Source: Hygrophila difformis (taxonomy: Eukaryota > Streptophyta > Magnoliopsida > Lamiales > Acanthaceae). From it: 64,000 nucleotides of DNA. The notes under the pieces were generated by a model. That model was not told the DNA's origin, searched no databases, and saw only the letters and a program-made list of their open reading frames with translations. Positions 10,732 to 23,074 of the stretch are shown piece by piece. The stretch is from NCBI GenBank assembly GCA_030278955.1, contig JAOANR010000003.1, positions 58,521,628 through 58,585,627 on the forward strand, read 5' to 3'. Position numbers and translations under genes: made by a program. How positions within the stretch are numbered: the stretch's first letter is position 1; each line of letters opens with the position of its first letter.

Positions 10732-11721
10732 AAGATATATTTGTATATTTATTTTAAGAAAAATGATATATTTTTGTAAAAACATAACCTATATATATAC
10801 ATTAATTAATATATATAAAATTTTTTTCATATATTCATTAATGTATCTTTTAATAATATAAAATTCATATATACACTGAGAATTCCATATAAATATGAAA
10901 TTTCAAATCTTTAAAAACTGAAAATTGTGGGAACTATATATAAATTTGAAATTAAATATCTTTTAAAAACAAAATTTTGGGATTTCATATACAAATTAAT
11001 ATATCTTTAATATGAATAAATAAATATGATATGCAATGTACGTTTTGATTACATTATTTACCACACCAAAAAAAATTTAACCAAAATTGAGCCTAAACCT
11101 ACACAAAATTACCGACATTATAATATGATCACCACTGAAAATGTCTATCATGTCATAATAATCCTATAGTGTATACCTCAAAATCTATAAACAAATAATA
11201 AATGCATTAATAAAATATAAAATAAATAAAATAAAAAATAGAAAATAATAAAATTTAAAATAGATAAAATAATAAAATTCAAAATAGATAAAATAAAAAT
11301 ACAAAATTTCAAATTTTATCTCTCAAATCTTTTCAAAAGTGAATAAATCTCTATTGAATAAATAAATAAATAAATTGGAAACTCTAAAATTAATAAATTA
11401 AAAAATGCTAAATAATATAAAATATAAAATATAAAATTTTGAATTTCAAATCTTTCAAATATATTTAAGAGTGAAGATTGTGGAATTCCATATAAATTGG
11501 AAATTCCATATATTTCAAAAACTAAAAATCTATAATGAAGAAATAAATAAATAAATGTGAAAATCTAAAATTAATAAATTAAAAATGCAAAAATCTATAA
11601 AAATTAGAAATTTGAAATGAAGACACCACATTAAATTTAGGATTGGTTGTTCACTAATGCTTTAATATATAGATTATATCAACATAAAATTGTAAATTAC
11701 AAATCATTTAAATAATATATA
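10732..11721. other. AT-rich intergenic stretch
   Basis: Very AT-rich, with many direct repeats of AAATAAAATA-type words and repeated phrases such as AAATTTCAAATCTTT. No gene or defined element was found. Confidence 0.5.
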
Positions 11722-11978
11722 CTCCCTCTGTCATTAAAAAATTTTAACATTCCATATTTTCATGCAATCCAATACACATTTTTAAAGAGTAATATCTCAA
11801 ATTTTATAAAATAAAAAATTATAAAAATTTAATATCCTAAAACAATGTGATTAGATGAATTTACCAAGATCTCACTTGACTATATTTTATCTTATGTTAC
11901 TATGTTAAAAAGTCGAAACAAAGTAATGCAATAAATAGTTGATACTATGCCAATGTTAGAACAATTCAATTACGGAAG
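11722..11978. mobile_element. Stowaway-like MITE copy 1
   Basis: It starts CTCCCTCTG after TA (11720-11721) and ends ACGGAAG before TA (11979-11980). It shares the family core (AGATCTCACTTGACTATATTTT, read in two blocks) with the copies at 12552, 20371, 31373, 31755, 46403 and 55685. It is 257 bp and non-coding. Confidence 0.72.
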
Positions 11979-12551
11979 TATGTCCTAAAGTTCTTAAAGA
12001 GCTTATGAATTAATTAGTTATAAGCTAAGGTATTATCTTTAGAAGAAAAAAAAAAATGAAAACTTCATTCAAACACCCGAAACTTTGTTATCCACCACAA
12101 CACATTTGTATAAAAAGCATTCAATATCTACAAGTGGTCTGCAACTTGGTTGATTCATTTATATATATTTTACTTCCAGGAAAAGAAGAAAAAAGATAAA
12201 ATAACCAATTCCTATTGGCCCAAAATACAACATAAAAAGAAAGAGCACAAGCCATTGTTTTCCCTCTATTTTATTCACCCAAAACACTGCAGAAAACCCA
12301 TAGATACTATAATTTAATCTCTGCATAATCTTTCATTTAACTTTATGTCGTTGGATCCCACAAAGTAGTCTGCTGTAGGGTTTGCAGATCATGCTTCCAA
12401 TTCCCCCTAGTCATTAATTATTCAAAAATTATCACAGCCATGACAAAAACTTATAGTGGGTAAATCTGTTGATTTGAGGATGTCTACTCAACTACTCAAG
12501 TAGACCCCTCTCTGTAAGGATATAAAACTATACACATATGTAGTATATATA

Positions 12552-12810
12552 CTTCCTTTGTTTTTTATTAAATGCTACGAACCCACCCAGTACGCAGTCC
12601 AATGCACATTTTTTATCATTAATAACTCAAGTTTGGTATAAGTAAAAATTCTAAAAATTTGATATTCAAAAACTACAAGTCGAGACGAGTCTAACAAGAT
12701 CTCACTTGACTATATTTTAACTTATATAAATATGATAAACTTTAAGTCAAAGTGTTTGTGTGAACAGTATTACATTTCAATATGTATCATTTATTCAAGA
12801 ACGGAAGAAG
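12552..12810. mobile_element. Stowaway-like MITE copy 2
   Basis: It starts CTTCCTTTG and ends CGGAAGAAG, with TA on both sides (12550-12551 and 12811-12812). It is 259 bp, the same family and orientation as the copy at 11722, and non-coding. Confidence 0.8.
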
Positions 12811-12812
12811 TA

Positions 12813-13616
12813 CAAAAGAATAACATAACTCCACCGAAGTAATCAATGTCCAACCTTTTTATAGTTTCTTACATAAGCCCTTGTACTCATCCATGTCCCT
12901 CCCTCCATTGTCACCATGAGCGGTGGCGATTCAGTCGGGCCTCAACTCCCGGGACCTCCCAAGAAACCATATGACGACGTTCGATATTTGCCTTCACATT
13001 TATAAGTGTTTAACCCTTACATTTTTTTATTTAAGCCGAAGCCACACAAAGGGTTGGGTGGTGAAAGCCCATGCCACATAAATTATAATGTGATAGTAGC
13101 GAATGGGGAATTGAATTTTCAACTATAAGGCTTGACAACTTGGATTAATGATTATTTTCAATATTTCTCACTAATATTCTAGTTCAAAAAAAGAATAAAA
13201 ATCAATACCGTATATATATGCATTATAGTTCAATACACACTGCGTTATGTAAAATTCACTAAACCTGCAGCAATTGACACCCTCTTTTTTAATGGTCTGA
13301 TTAAAAAAGAAAGAAAAAAAAATTCCAATGTTGAAATTTAAAAAAGTTCGAATTTCTACTTTAACGAACCTGGTCCATTATAGTAATAATTTATATGGAT
13401 AAGGAATTTTCTCCTCGTCCGCTGAGGTAAACGACCCTTTGTCTCTTCCAAGGATCATTTCATTTGTCTCAAATCTCCCTTACAAAAACCCCCTCCACAT
13501 TTTGTCCTCATGGATCGATCACACATAATTAGTTTTTCACAAATACTACTCGTTTAGTAATTTCATTCCCATCTGCTAATTAATTAAAATTTACTAAACC
13601 TGCAGGAACAACATCA
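12813..13616. other. Upstream region of the FUSC-like gene
   Basis: No ORF is supported. This interval must hold the promoter and 5' leader of the gene starting at 13617. A pyrimidine-rich stretch (about 13440-13510) precedes the start, but I cannot assign a TATA box with confidence. Confidence 0.4.
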
Positions 13617-16600
13617 ATGGCTATCGGGGTCCAATCCCGAACCGGGGAAATGTGGCGGCGCTGCCTGGCCTCCGCCTTCCGGGCGGCCCTGGCCTGCACA
13701 ATAGTCGGTGGCGCCACGCTCTTTGGCCCGCCGTCCCTCACCCGCCAGGTCGCATTTCCGGCATTTTCGTACGTGACGGTGGTGCTCGTCGTGACGGACG
13801 CTGCCCTGGGGGACACCGTGAGGGGATGCTGGCTGGCGGCGTGCGCCACCCTGCAGGTGGCGTGCCCGGCCATTCTGGTGCTGTGGCTGATCGGACCGGG
13901 CCGGCTGAACAACACGACGACGGCGACAGTGGTGGCGATCAATGGGTTCTTCGTGGCGCTGCCGGAGAGAAATCACTTGATAGGAAAGCGGTTGGCGTTG
14001 GGGCAGATTATGATCGTGTATGTTATAGGGTTTATAAATGGGGACAGTACGGACCCTGTCATGCACCCGGTGCATGTGGCGGCCAGCACCGCCCTCGGCG
14101 TGGCGGCCTGCGTTTTGGCCTTGGTGGTGCCGTACCCCGGCCTGGCCACTTCCGAGGTAATAAATTAAATACTTAAAAATCAACAGATGGTTGGGAGAGG
14201 ACTTGCCTAAGTGACCATATCAGATATGCCCAAGCGGCCAAGTTTATGGTGACAAATATAGAGATAACCCCTATTTAATCACCTTCACATAGTCACCCTC
14301 ACTTAATGGTCAAGTCTTCTAACTTTCAATTCGTATCCCACAAAATCCGTAGAATGGGATGGCTGGCAGCAATGATGGTGGTTGTTTAAATTTTTAAGGG
14401 AATATAATAGTATAATTTTAACAAAATCAGTAAAGATGTTAAATTTATTAGGGTTCCTATGGGAATAATAGTGATGCATGGAATTTGCATGGGCAAATAA
14501 TTAAACCCCACCTAGAGCTCATTTTGGCTCTGAAATTTTGAAAATTTAAGATTCTATGAAAACCTTATAATATTAAATTTGAGATTTTATGTGCGAGATT
14601 ATAAATTAAGTTTGATTTTGATATCGTTAATGATGTGGATTTTTCAGGTGAGGGGAAATTGGAAGCTATACATTGAGAATGCATGTGAAAGAGTAAGGCT
14701 GTATATGAAGGCAGTCTCAGCACAGGACAAGATATCAGCAAAGGGATTCATCTCTCGAGCCAACTCTTTGAATCACACATCAAATCAACTTCTCCAAGCC
14801 ATCAAATCTAAGCAAGTATGAAACTACATATTATACAAATAAAGATATATACTACTATATAATTGAACAATGCATCAACTATTCATTTAACAATTAAAAA
14901 ATGAACAATAAGAAAAGGCCATTGCATCACTCAATTGCAAAAATGTTGCTCACAAACATCAATAATTGTTTTGTTACTAATTCCCTGACAATTAATTTAT
15001 CATGACATTACTGACATTTAATTAGTAGTTAAGTACTTGAACATTAATATTATATTATCAAGAGATGCAATTTACAAGTGAATCAAAGATAAAATATGCA
15101 ATATATGTGAATTATTTTTAATTAAGTAAAGATTAGCCAGTTTGTTAATTTTTCATAGGTTAATGATTTTTTTTTTTGCAAGTTTTAGATGATTTAATTG
15201 AGTTATTTATGCGCTAAATATTGGAAACTCATATTGTGCAGGAAAGCATGAAGTGGGAGAGAATTCCATTGAAGTTGTTCAAAAAGTCCTATAATCAAAA
15301 TCCAGGAGAAGCCTTGCAAGGCATTGAGACAATCTTGAAAGGGATGGAAAATGCCCTAACAAATTGCTCACAATTTCCAGTTGAGCTTCTGAATCCTGAG
15401 CTTAAAAATGGTTTCATCACTCTTGAGAATCAAATTCTGAATCAAGTAAACGCCATGGCCCTCGAGGGTTCTATTGTTCCTCCATCAGACCAAGACAAGA
15501 ACATGTTCCTCCAAACGCTTCAAACAAACGCCACCTCATCGATGATCAGCTTCAAAGACCTGCCCTCGTTGTTCTTCGTGTTCTGCCTAAAGCTTCTAGA
15601 ATCCAAATCAAAAGCCATCGTTGAACCAAGCGTTGTTTCTGCCAAGGGAGCTCCAAAGAACAACAGTAGCTCTCAGGGGAAGAAAAAATATCAACGGTTC
15701 TTATCTTGTATCGTTCAAAAGAGGAGACTAATGCCTGCCCTTAAATGCTCGCTGTCCTTGGGATTCGCGGTCCTATTTGGTTTGATATATAGCAAGCCAG
15801 ATGGATACTGGTCTGGTTTGCCCGTGGCAATCAGCCTTGCAGCAGCAAGGGAGGCGACTTTCAAGGTTGCAAACATCAAGGCACAGGGGACGGTTCTTGG
15901 AACTGTATATGGAGTATTGGGCTGCTTCGTCTTTGAAAAGTACGTGCGCATAAGGTTCATCTCCCTCATCCCATGGTTCATCTTCTGCAGCTTCTTGAGG
16001 CAGAGCCGAATGTATGGCCAGGCAGGTGGAGTCTCGGCTGTCATAGGCGCAGTTCTGATCCTCGGCCGGAGGAACTTTGGAGAGCCAAGTGATTTCGCCA
16101 TAGCCAGGATAGTCGAAACCTTCATCGGCCTGTCCTGCTCAATAATGGTGGATATCCTCTTGTATCCCACAAGAGCTGCTGTTTTAGCCAAACTCGAGCT
16201 CTCCACATGCCTCCACGCACTGCACGAAACCATTGCCTCCATCAGCCTCGACTCCTCGAGCATGGAAGGAAGCCTGAACAAGCTGAGGCTTCATGTCAAT
16301 GAGGTTGGGAAATTGATTGAGGAAGCTGAGGCAGAGCCCAATTTCTGGTTCCTGCCCTTCCATACAGCCTGCTATAAGAAACTGAGGGTCTCCCTGACAA
16401 GAATGGTGGATTTCTTGCAATTTGGGAGGGATTCAATCACATTCTTAGGACAAGAAGAATCTAGGTATAAAATAGCAAGCAAGGAGTGGAAGCAGGGCAT
16501 GGACACATTACAAAGTGATCTGAATCAGTTCAAAGCAGCAGTTTGTTCAGGGATAAAGTGCTTTGAGGAGTTCAGTTTGGTAAAATCACTGGATGCACTG

Positions 16601-16966
16601 GAAAGGGAGTGTGAGAAGAGGAATGGGGCTGATCTTGAGATGGGAAAGTCTGGGAAGACGGGGGTTAACGTTGCGATCCAATGGCCTCGATTGGATGATG
16701 ATGATGGTGATGATGATGGGGGACTGATGAGAACAGTAAATTCTTTGCTTCAGCATCTGGACAGCATCAACGATGATGAGATGAAGATTCGAGCAGTTTT
16801 GGGGCTCAGCGGAGCAACGTACTGTCTGGATGGAGTGGTGAAGGAAAGCAGGGAAATCGAGAAGGGAATTCAAGAACTTTTGCAGTGGGAGAATCCCTCC
16901 AGACAAGTGGATCTACATCATGTCTTGTGTAAATTGAATGCCTTCAAGAAAAGTGCAGCTGTTTGA
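13617..16966 (+). CDS. FUSC/aaeB-like plant membrane protein, 3 exons, 810 aa
   Basis: Exons are 13617-14156, 14648-14815 and 15242-16966. All introns are GT-AG in phase 0. The protein has two membrane blocks: residues about 20-180 (exon 1, several hydrophobic helices) and about 400-560 (exon 3, with the motif PDGYWSGLPVAISLAAARE). Hydrophilic segments follow each block. This split arrangement is that of the fusaric-acid-resistance (FUSC) superfamily. Its plant members are usually annotated as p-hydroxybenzoic acid efflux pump subunit AaeB-like and are about 800 residues long. By family it is an integral-membrane transporter, with a substrate in plants that is not known. Exon 1 is strikingly GC-rich compared with the surroundings. 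An acidic D/G run (residues near 725-735) lies in the C-terminal tail. A possible AATAAA poly(A) signal is at 16977-16982. The gene looks intact. Confidence 0.9.
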
Positions 16967-17388
16967 TATTTGAATGAATAAAACATGAACAGATTGGTGT
17001 TGACACTTAAATTTGGGTGTCTGCACAAAATGGGAATAATGTAATGCCGTTGTTCAAGGCAAGTTCAATTTTTCACAAACTTTTGTGCTAAAATTCAGAA
17101 GCTGCGCCAAGTTAAGTCCACAGAGCAAATCATTTGGTTTATTAACATAAAACTATGTAACAACACTGTCAAAACTCGTGGTAAAAACCATAGTAACAGC
17201 ACTCTTGCATATAAAGGTACAGCTACAAAACAATCCAAAGTTGGAAATATACATTATAAAACCACCATATATGTGATGTGAATTTCTTGCAGGGCTATGG
17301 AATGTAACATCGTTCAAACCTTTATACAGCTTTATATTTATTCAACAGTGAGAGGATGCGGCGCAGGGATCGATTTCGTGCGACGAGC

Positions 17389-18445
17389 TTATATTTCGGA
17401 TGAATTACACTCTTCGAGCAACTTGAGGATGTTGCGCTCAGGCGCACTGACTGATGGCAGGATGACTCGGTTAGAAGGTGGCCGGGGCTTTCTGCCATGA
17501 CTCTCAGGCTCGACTGGGGCTGGATCCTGCATTGGAGGGGCATCTGCAGCCTTCCTTGGCACACCTGATGACACTCTCTCTTTCCATATTCTTCCATCCT
17601 AGAGGTTAACAACAAGATTGATTATGATTTATGCATCAAGACAAAAAAAACTGCATAATATAGATGTAACTGAACTACACGGTCTCTGTTGCGGAATAGC
17701 TGTGCAATGACATTAAACAGGACAGGCATGAATCATTGTAAGATTGCTGAATCTCCTGATTTGGAGTTCACACAGAAACTCACATTGAGAATGGAAGGCT
17801 CTGGCAGAGGACATTGGATTGGCTGATCATTGTCAAGAGGCTCGGTTGGGCGTTCGACCGGCTTAAACTCGACTGCAATTTGAATACCATGAGTAACTGC
17901 GGACGAAGCTGCAACAGTGGTGGCGCCAGCTGTCGCCTCTGAGACAGGGGGCAACCCATCCCGATCCTCCTGCACATAAACCGGCAATTATATTTGTAGG
18001 CATAAAAATCAGTCGAATATAGAGCCAATAACGAATCAATTGAATAAACCCTAATGATATTCTTATTCAATTGATGACTTCCCATACCCAACTGATATAG
18101 CTGAAAGCCTTAAACCACAAGATTCAGTATTGCAGTACAAACAACAATCAAGAATGGATTTTTACAAGAAAAATCACAGGTTAGGTTAATCAATTCATCA
18201 GACACACAAAATCCCCAAAATTTTCAGCAAAGTAGATGTAAATCAAAACAGAGATATATCTCGGTACAATAATCAACTTTCACTGGGAGAGACAGCATCA
18301 GATAATATTACAAAAAACACAACAAAATCCTCAAACAGACGTGTAACCACTCCAACACAGATAATAAACACAGGATTCTTACAAGAGCACTTTGAGTACG
18401 ACGATGGCTGCCCCTGACAGAAAATCTAGAGAAAATCCCCACCAT
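17389..18445 (-). CDS. Small plant protein of unknown function, 3 exons, 152 aa
   Basis: Exons on the - strand are 18445-18383, 17969-17784 and 17598-17389. All junctions are GT-AG and phase 0 (donors GTAAGA and GTGAGT; acceptors TGCAG and CTAG). The protein begins MVGIFSRFSV, then GSHRRTQSAL, then a linker rich in A, V, P and E, and ends with the conserved-looking block PSNRVILPSVSAPERNILKL. There is no signal peptide, membrane span or known catalytic motif. The RRTQS block could be a basophilic-kinase phosphorylation site. I recall similar short proteins in other angiosperms but no established function. The start is chosen because it is the first ATG in a frame that splices cleanly. The gene runs convergently towards the FUSC-like gene, whose stop lies 423 bp away. 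Confidence 0.72.
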
Positions 18446-19072
18446 TTTCCAGCCCTCAATAACCGAACAAAAGGGCTGCTATATCTCTCCCTCTACACTA
18501 TTTTAAAGCTTAGGGATTTCACTTTCTTCCACAATATATACAGTGAAGGAATGAACCTAAAGAAGACGATAAGCCTCGAGTCTGATCTTAATTACTGAAA
18601 ATAATATTCCTACCGAAACTTAATAGGTTCAGCAAAATCCACACGTTGACAAATAACGAATAGACAGAAAGGGGTGCTAAATCATAGGGCGGTTGTGGAT
18701 CGGCTCAAGAAATAGTTTAAAACTCAAGGAAAGGGGTTGGGAGTTAGATATGTTCGTTAAAGAATTCCGAGGGATTGGTTATTTGGGTTATAAAAAGCGA
18801 AGGGTAGGCGCAAAGAGTGGGGAAGAAAAATGACGTCTTTGGAGAAAGGAAAACAAGATTGGGACGGAGGAGTGAAGGTGCCATGTGCAGTGTCCAAATT
18901 CAAGAAGACTTTTTAAATTGTAATGGGGTCTGGGTGTTTTTTGTAATAATAATAAATTGTTTTGTGGTATTGTCAATTTGTCATTATTGGTTGATGTAGA
19001 TTGTAGACTGTGTAAAGGGAGATATTCTTGAGAATACCTTGTAGAGTAGAGTAAGAAAGGAATATAATGTGA

Positions 19073-20322
19073 AGGTTTAAACTTGGAAAAAAAGATAAAA
19101 TAGTCCTTTTTCTTTTCAAAAAATTCAAATCAGTCCTTTTTCTATTTTATTACCAAAACAGTCCTCTACAAATGCTAATTATGTCCAAATCAGTCCTTTT
19201 TTCACTAATTATATTCTAATTGCTGACGTGACAAGGGTTTTAATTTAAACATGACACGTGTGCATAATATTAGTCCTTTTTCTTTTATTTTTTGCCAATT
19301 CAGTCCTAAACTTTTATTTTGTTCTATTTAGTCCTCTACCCCAATCACTCATTTTTATATTAATTGGCCTCAAACCTTTCAAATTATTTCATTTTAGGCT
19401 CAGAACCTTAAATTTTTTATTATTACTAATACATTTATCAAATAAATGCCCAACATACTTCCGTAAATAAAATTAAATACCAAACCTCATACATTGGGTT
19501 TGACCGCCTTGTTACCGGGTCTTCGAAGTTCCGAATTTTACGGACTCTCTCTAACCACCCGACCGTAACGATGGTTCATTGGTTCTGGTTTCCTTCAGCA
19601 ACAATCAGCACAATCATACTTTGTGGACAATAAAATTCAGGCTATTTTTTTAATATTTTTAATAATATTAATATTTTTCAATAAAACCAAGGCTTCCTGT
19701 ATCCATAACCTTCCAAAAATTCAAGTTAAATCATTTACTCAAATATTGCTACATCCTAAGGTAGGACGCAAAGTAAGATTCTGTTGATTGTTACTGAAGG
19801 AAACCAAAACCAATGAACAATCGGTTGCGGTCGAGTGGTTATTAGAGAGAGTCCGTAAAATTTCGGTACTTGAAAGACCCGATAACAAAGCAGTCAAACC
19901 CAATATATGAGGTTTGGTGTTTAATTTTATTTATGGAAGTATGTTGTGCATTTATTTGATAAATGGATTAGTAATAATAAAAAATTTAAGGTTCTGGGCC
20001 TAAAATGAAATAATTTGAAATGTTTGAGGCCAATTAATATAAAAATGAGTGATTGGGGTAGAGGACTAAATAGAACAAAATAAAAGTTTAGGACTGAATT
20101 GGCAAAAGATAAAAGAAAAAGGACTAATATTATGCACACGTGTCAGGTTTAAATTAAAACCCTTGCCACGTCAGCAATTAGAATATAATTAGTGAAAAAA
20201 GGACTGATTTGGACATAATTAGCATTTGTAGAGGACTGTTTTGGTAATAAAATAGAAAAAGGACTGATTTGATTTTTTTGAAAAGAAAAAGGACTATTTT
20301 ATCTTTTTTTCCGTTTAAACTT
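19073..20322. repeat. Large inverted repeat (foldback element), arms of about 550 bp
   Basis: The left arm 19073-19628 is the imperfect reverse complement of the right arm 19762-20322, around a spacer of about 133 bp. Shared landmarks are GTTTAAAC at the outer ends, repeated AGTCCTTTTTC phrases, ACACGTGTGCATAATATTAG in each arm, and a GC-richer inner part (ACGGACTCTCTCTAA on the left; its reverse complement with one extra base on the right). Mirror ORFs of 70 codons in the two arms are by-products. It is non-coding. A transcript would form a long hairpin. Confidence 0.85.
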
Positions 20323-20370
20323 TAAAGTGTTTTTTTTTTTGGGGTATGTCACTAATTACCAAAACAACTA

Positions 20371-20629
20371 CTTCCTCCGTTCTCAAATGTTTACTCCATT
20401 TAGTTTTGGGCACTATTCACCCATACACTTTAATTTAAAGTTTTATCATAGTTATACAAATTAAAATATAGTCAAGAGAGATCTTGTTAGATTCGTCTCG
20501 TCGCGTAGTTTTTAAATATCGAACTTTTAGAATTTTTACATATACCAAACTTGAGTTATTAATAATTCAAAATGTGTATTGGACTGCATGCGCAGTGGGT
20601 CCGTAGCAAATATTTGAGAACGGAGGAAG
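20371..20629. mobile_element. Stowaway-like MITE copy 3
   Basis: The termini CTTCCTCCGTTCTCAAA and TTTGAGAACGGAGGAAG are perfect inverted repeats of 17 bp, flanked by TA. It is 259 bp. It sits 48 bp from the foldback and is opposite in orientation to the copies at 11722 and 12552. Confidence 0.88.
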
Positions 20630-20631
20630 TA

Positions 20632-22062
20632 ATAGAAAAAGATACAAGGTTGGTGTTTCTTTTTTCTTTTTTCCTTTTTTTTGGGACAAAGATATATAAT
20701 ACACATAAAATGACATAAAAAGTGTAAAATAAACTACCCACATTAAGAAACATTAATAAGTTACTTTTGTTCTTTTTTTTTAGCCTTATACTAATAATTT
20801 ATTCGCGAACTACATGGCGAATGATGTAGTTTAACCTTTGAGCTTTCTTTGTGATGGGTGAATAAATACAAGTTTTTTTATTTACAATTTCAAAGATAGT
20901 ATTTAGTGTTCTTTTTTAGTTTTTTCCTTTGCCGACGTCTTAACGTCACCATTATCGAAAAAAAAAAAAGATACTCCTATTTAGTGTTTTTTCCCCTTAA
21001 ATGAGACTCTTATATTTAGTAATGTTAATCACTAAAAATTGGTTTTGGCAATTTTTATCTAATAAATGTAAATGGTTCTGAAGTTCAAAAAATCACACAA
21101 AAACTTTATGTCGAAGTTCTACAAAATTGATCAAAAATTAAGAAAAATGGTGTGAAAAGGACCAACAAATTAAAACCTTTGCGAAGAAATTTTCTTTGCA
21201 CCCTAAGGTAAATTAGGGCACGCCCAAGGCTTCGTTCCAACACGCATGGGGATATACCAAGTGCCAAAGGGCAACTTGGTTTCCAAATTAAACTCCATCA
21301 CCTTAAGAAATTTCTAATTTTACAATCGAATTCGGCCATTAAATTATTGATAGCTAATAACAAGTTTCAATCGTGAATAGTACGTGAGATTCCATTTCGT
21401 CTCTAAAATAAAAAATTATTGTAATGCATTGCTTACCGTTGACCCTTTTGGGGACCATCCCAAATGTAAGAGAGACATTAAGAGCGTCTGAAAGGGAAAA
21501 ATGCTCTTGAAAGACAAAAAGGCTGCGTTTGGGAAAAACGCTAGTGATTAGCGTTTAGCTTTTAAAATACATACTAAAAATAGCCTAAAATCCTATATAT
21601 AGTAAACACTAATTACAGTAACTGCCAAATTTTAATCTCCAATCTCTAAACTCTGAACGCTCATCTCCCCAGCTTTTAACTTTCCAAACTCCAGACTCTA
21701 AACTCTAATTTAAAATTGCATTACCAAACACCATTATTCAAATTGAAAATTATTTTTCACCATTAATTTCAAACTCCAGACTCTGAACTCCAAACTCCAG
21801 ACGCTAAACTCTAATTATTTCCCAAACATGCCCAAAATGTTAGTTTGACAAAATGCTCTTGATGAAAGACAAAATGATATATACTACTACTACTTATTAA
21901 AGTGTAGCAACAGCTGAAACAGTCACCGCCCCCTAATGAAAACAAAAATAATGCTCCGTATGTAATAATAGAATATTTTCAATTTCCACCAATAAGCAAG
22001 ATGTCTGTAGTTGTGATTGCATGTACATACGAAATAAGTAAATGAGATGTTATTAATTCAGA
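20632..22062. other. Intergenic stretch, one weak MITE candidate
   Basis: No gene is seen. A candidate Tourist-like element spans 21531-21833 (left end GGCTGCGTTTGGG, right end CCCAAACATGCCC) with internal repeats of AAACTCCAGACTCT, but its flanks do not give a clear TTA/TAA duplication. The phrase AATGCTCTTG...AAAGACAAAA occurs on both sides of it. Confidence 0.35.
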
Positions 22063-22067
22063 GACTG

Positions 22068-22746
22068 TGAAGGTACCTAATAGCCTGTTGTCAGAGAGAA
22101 ATACAAACAACCAAAAATAAAGTGCGTAAAGTAAAGAACACAGTGGTTGTTGACCCGGTTTGGACCTCCTGTCCTACATCCGGGGGATTCAAATCCAGGC
22201 TTAGACTCCACTAAATCAAGACTCAAGAACCTTACAAACTATTCTAGCAATCTCTGTACCTAGCTCGGTCTAGTAGTTAGAGCTCCCCCTCAACTACAGA
22301 TCTCCCTCAGAATACAAATATTCAAGAACAGTCTAAGAACTTGAATCTACGTCTAACATGTAATCTGAAATCCTATCTATCTTTCACTCATTCAAGATAC
22401 TATCTTGAATTTACAAAATCCTCTCAATCAATCTCTCAAGATAAAATCTATCTAATCAATTCCAACTAATTGAGATAAGAACAGAATGATCACACAAAGA
22501 TTCTCTCCAAGAACTCCTTGATCAATCTAAGTAATGAATATCAAAAGTGTGTGTAAATGTAAAAGTTGCAGAGCGTATATTCTGTGTAGATCATCATTCT
22601 GCCGGGCGAGCTGCAGGTATATATATAAAGCGTCGCAAGACAGTTGCAGCAGCAATGGCAGTTAAACTCCGCAGTCAGTAATTTCTTATTGTTAGCAGGT
22701 AGTGCAAACATCAAACCTGCATGAAAAGCAAACAAGTGTGCCAACA
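22068..22746 (-). repeat. Sirevirus 3' LTR, 679 bp
   Basis: It matches 29996-30659 with differences at 22075, 22161, 22191, 22358 and 22688. It carries 15 bp (within 22716-22740) that are missing from the other LTR. Small ORFs inside are LTR sequence. Confidence 0.92.
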
Positions 22747-22762
22747 ATCTCCCCCTCTTTTC
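22747..22762 (-). promoter_or_regulatory. Polypurine tract of the Sirevirus
   Basis: On the - strand the sequence just before the 3' LTR reads AAAAGAGGGGGAGAT, the purine run that primes plus-strand synthesis in LTR retrotransposons. Confidence 0.8.
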
Positions 22763-23074
22763 ATGAAGAGGCTGATACAGTCACACAAGTGTCTAAGATA
22801 CAATCCACATTAGCAAAAACAACAAGAAATTATAAGAAAAATAAAAAACATAATCAGATCAGTTTAAATGCAGACAAACATAATATCAAACATAGCATCA
22901 GAGTTAATACCCATCCATCATAAGTCCAGTTCCAACCAAAACAAAAACCATCACCACATTTAAGTTTGTTTCCACCAAAAATACCAAAAGAAAGAGTTCG
23001 GAATTTTAGAGATGTTACCACCACCAACCAACATAGTTATGTTCATCTCATAGACACTTACTCCCCCTGAATGG

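Noticed and set aside
13580..14183. Long ORFs on the - strand and in another + frame over FUSC exon 1
   Set aside because: They are shadows of a GC-rich exon whose true frame has membrane helices and clean splice phases.
15715..16906. ORFs on the - strand opposite FUSC exon 3
   Set aside because: They lie antisense to the conserved FUSC domain and match no family.
19258..20139. Paired 70-codon hydrophobic ORFs on opposite strands
   Set aside because: They are mirror images in the two arms of the foldback and reflect T-rich sequence.
21531..21833. Candidate Tourist-like MITE
   Set aside because: The ends are partly inverted, but no convincing target duplication is found, so it is noted only inside the intergenic entry.
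22541..22747. 68-codon ORF and its copy at 30469-30657
   Set aside because: They are part of the two Sirevirus LTRs.
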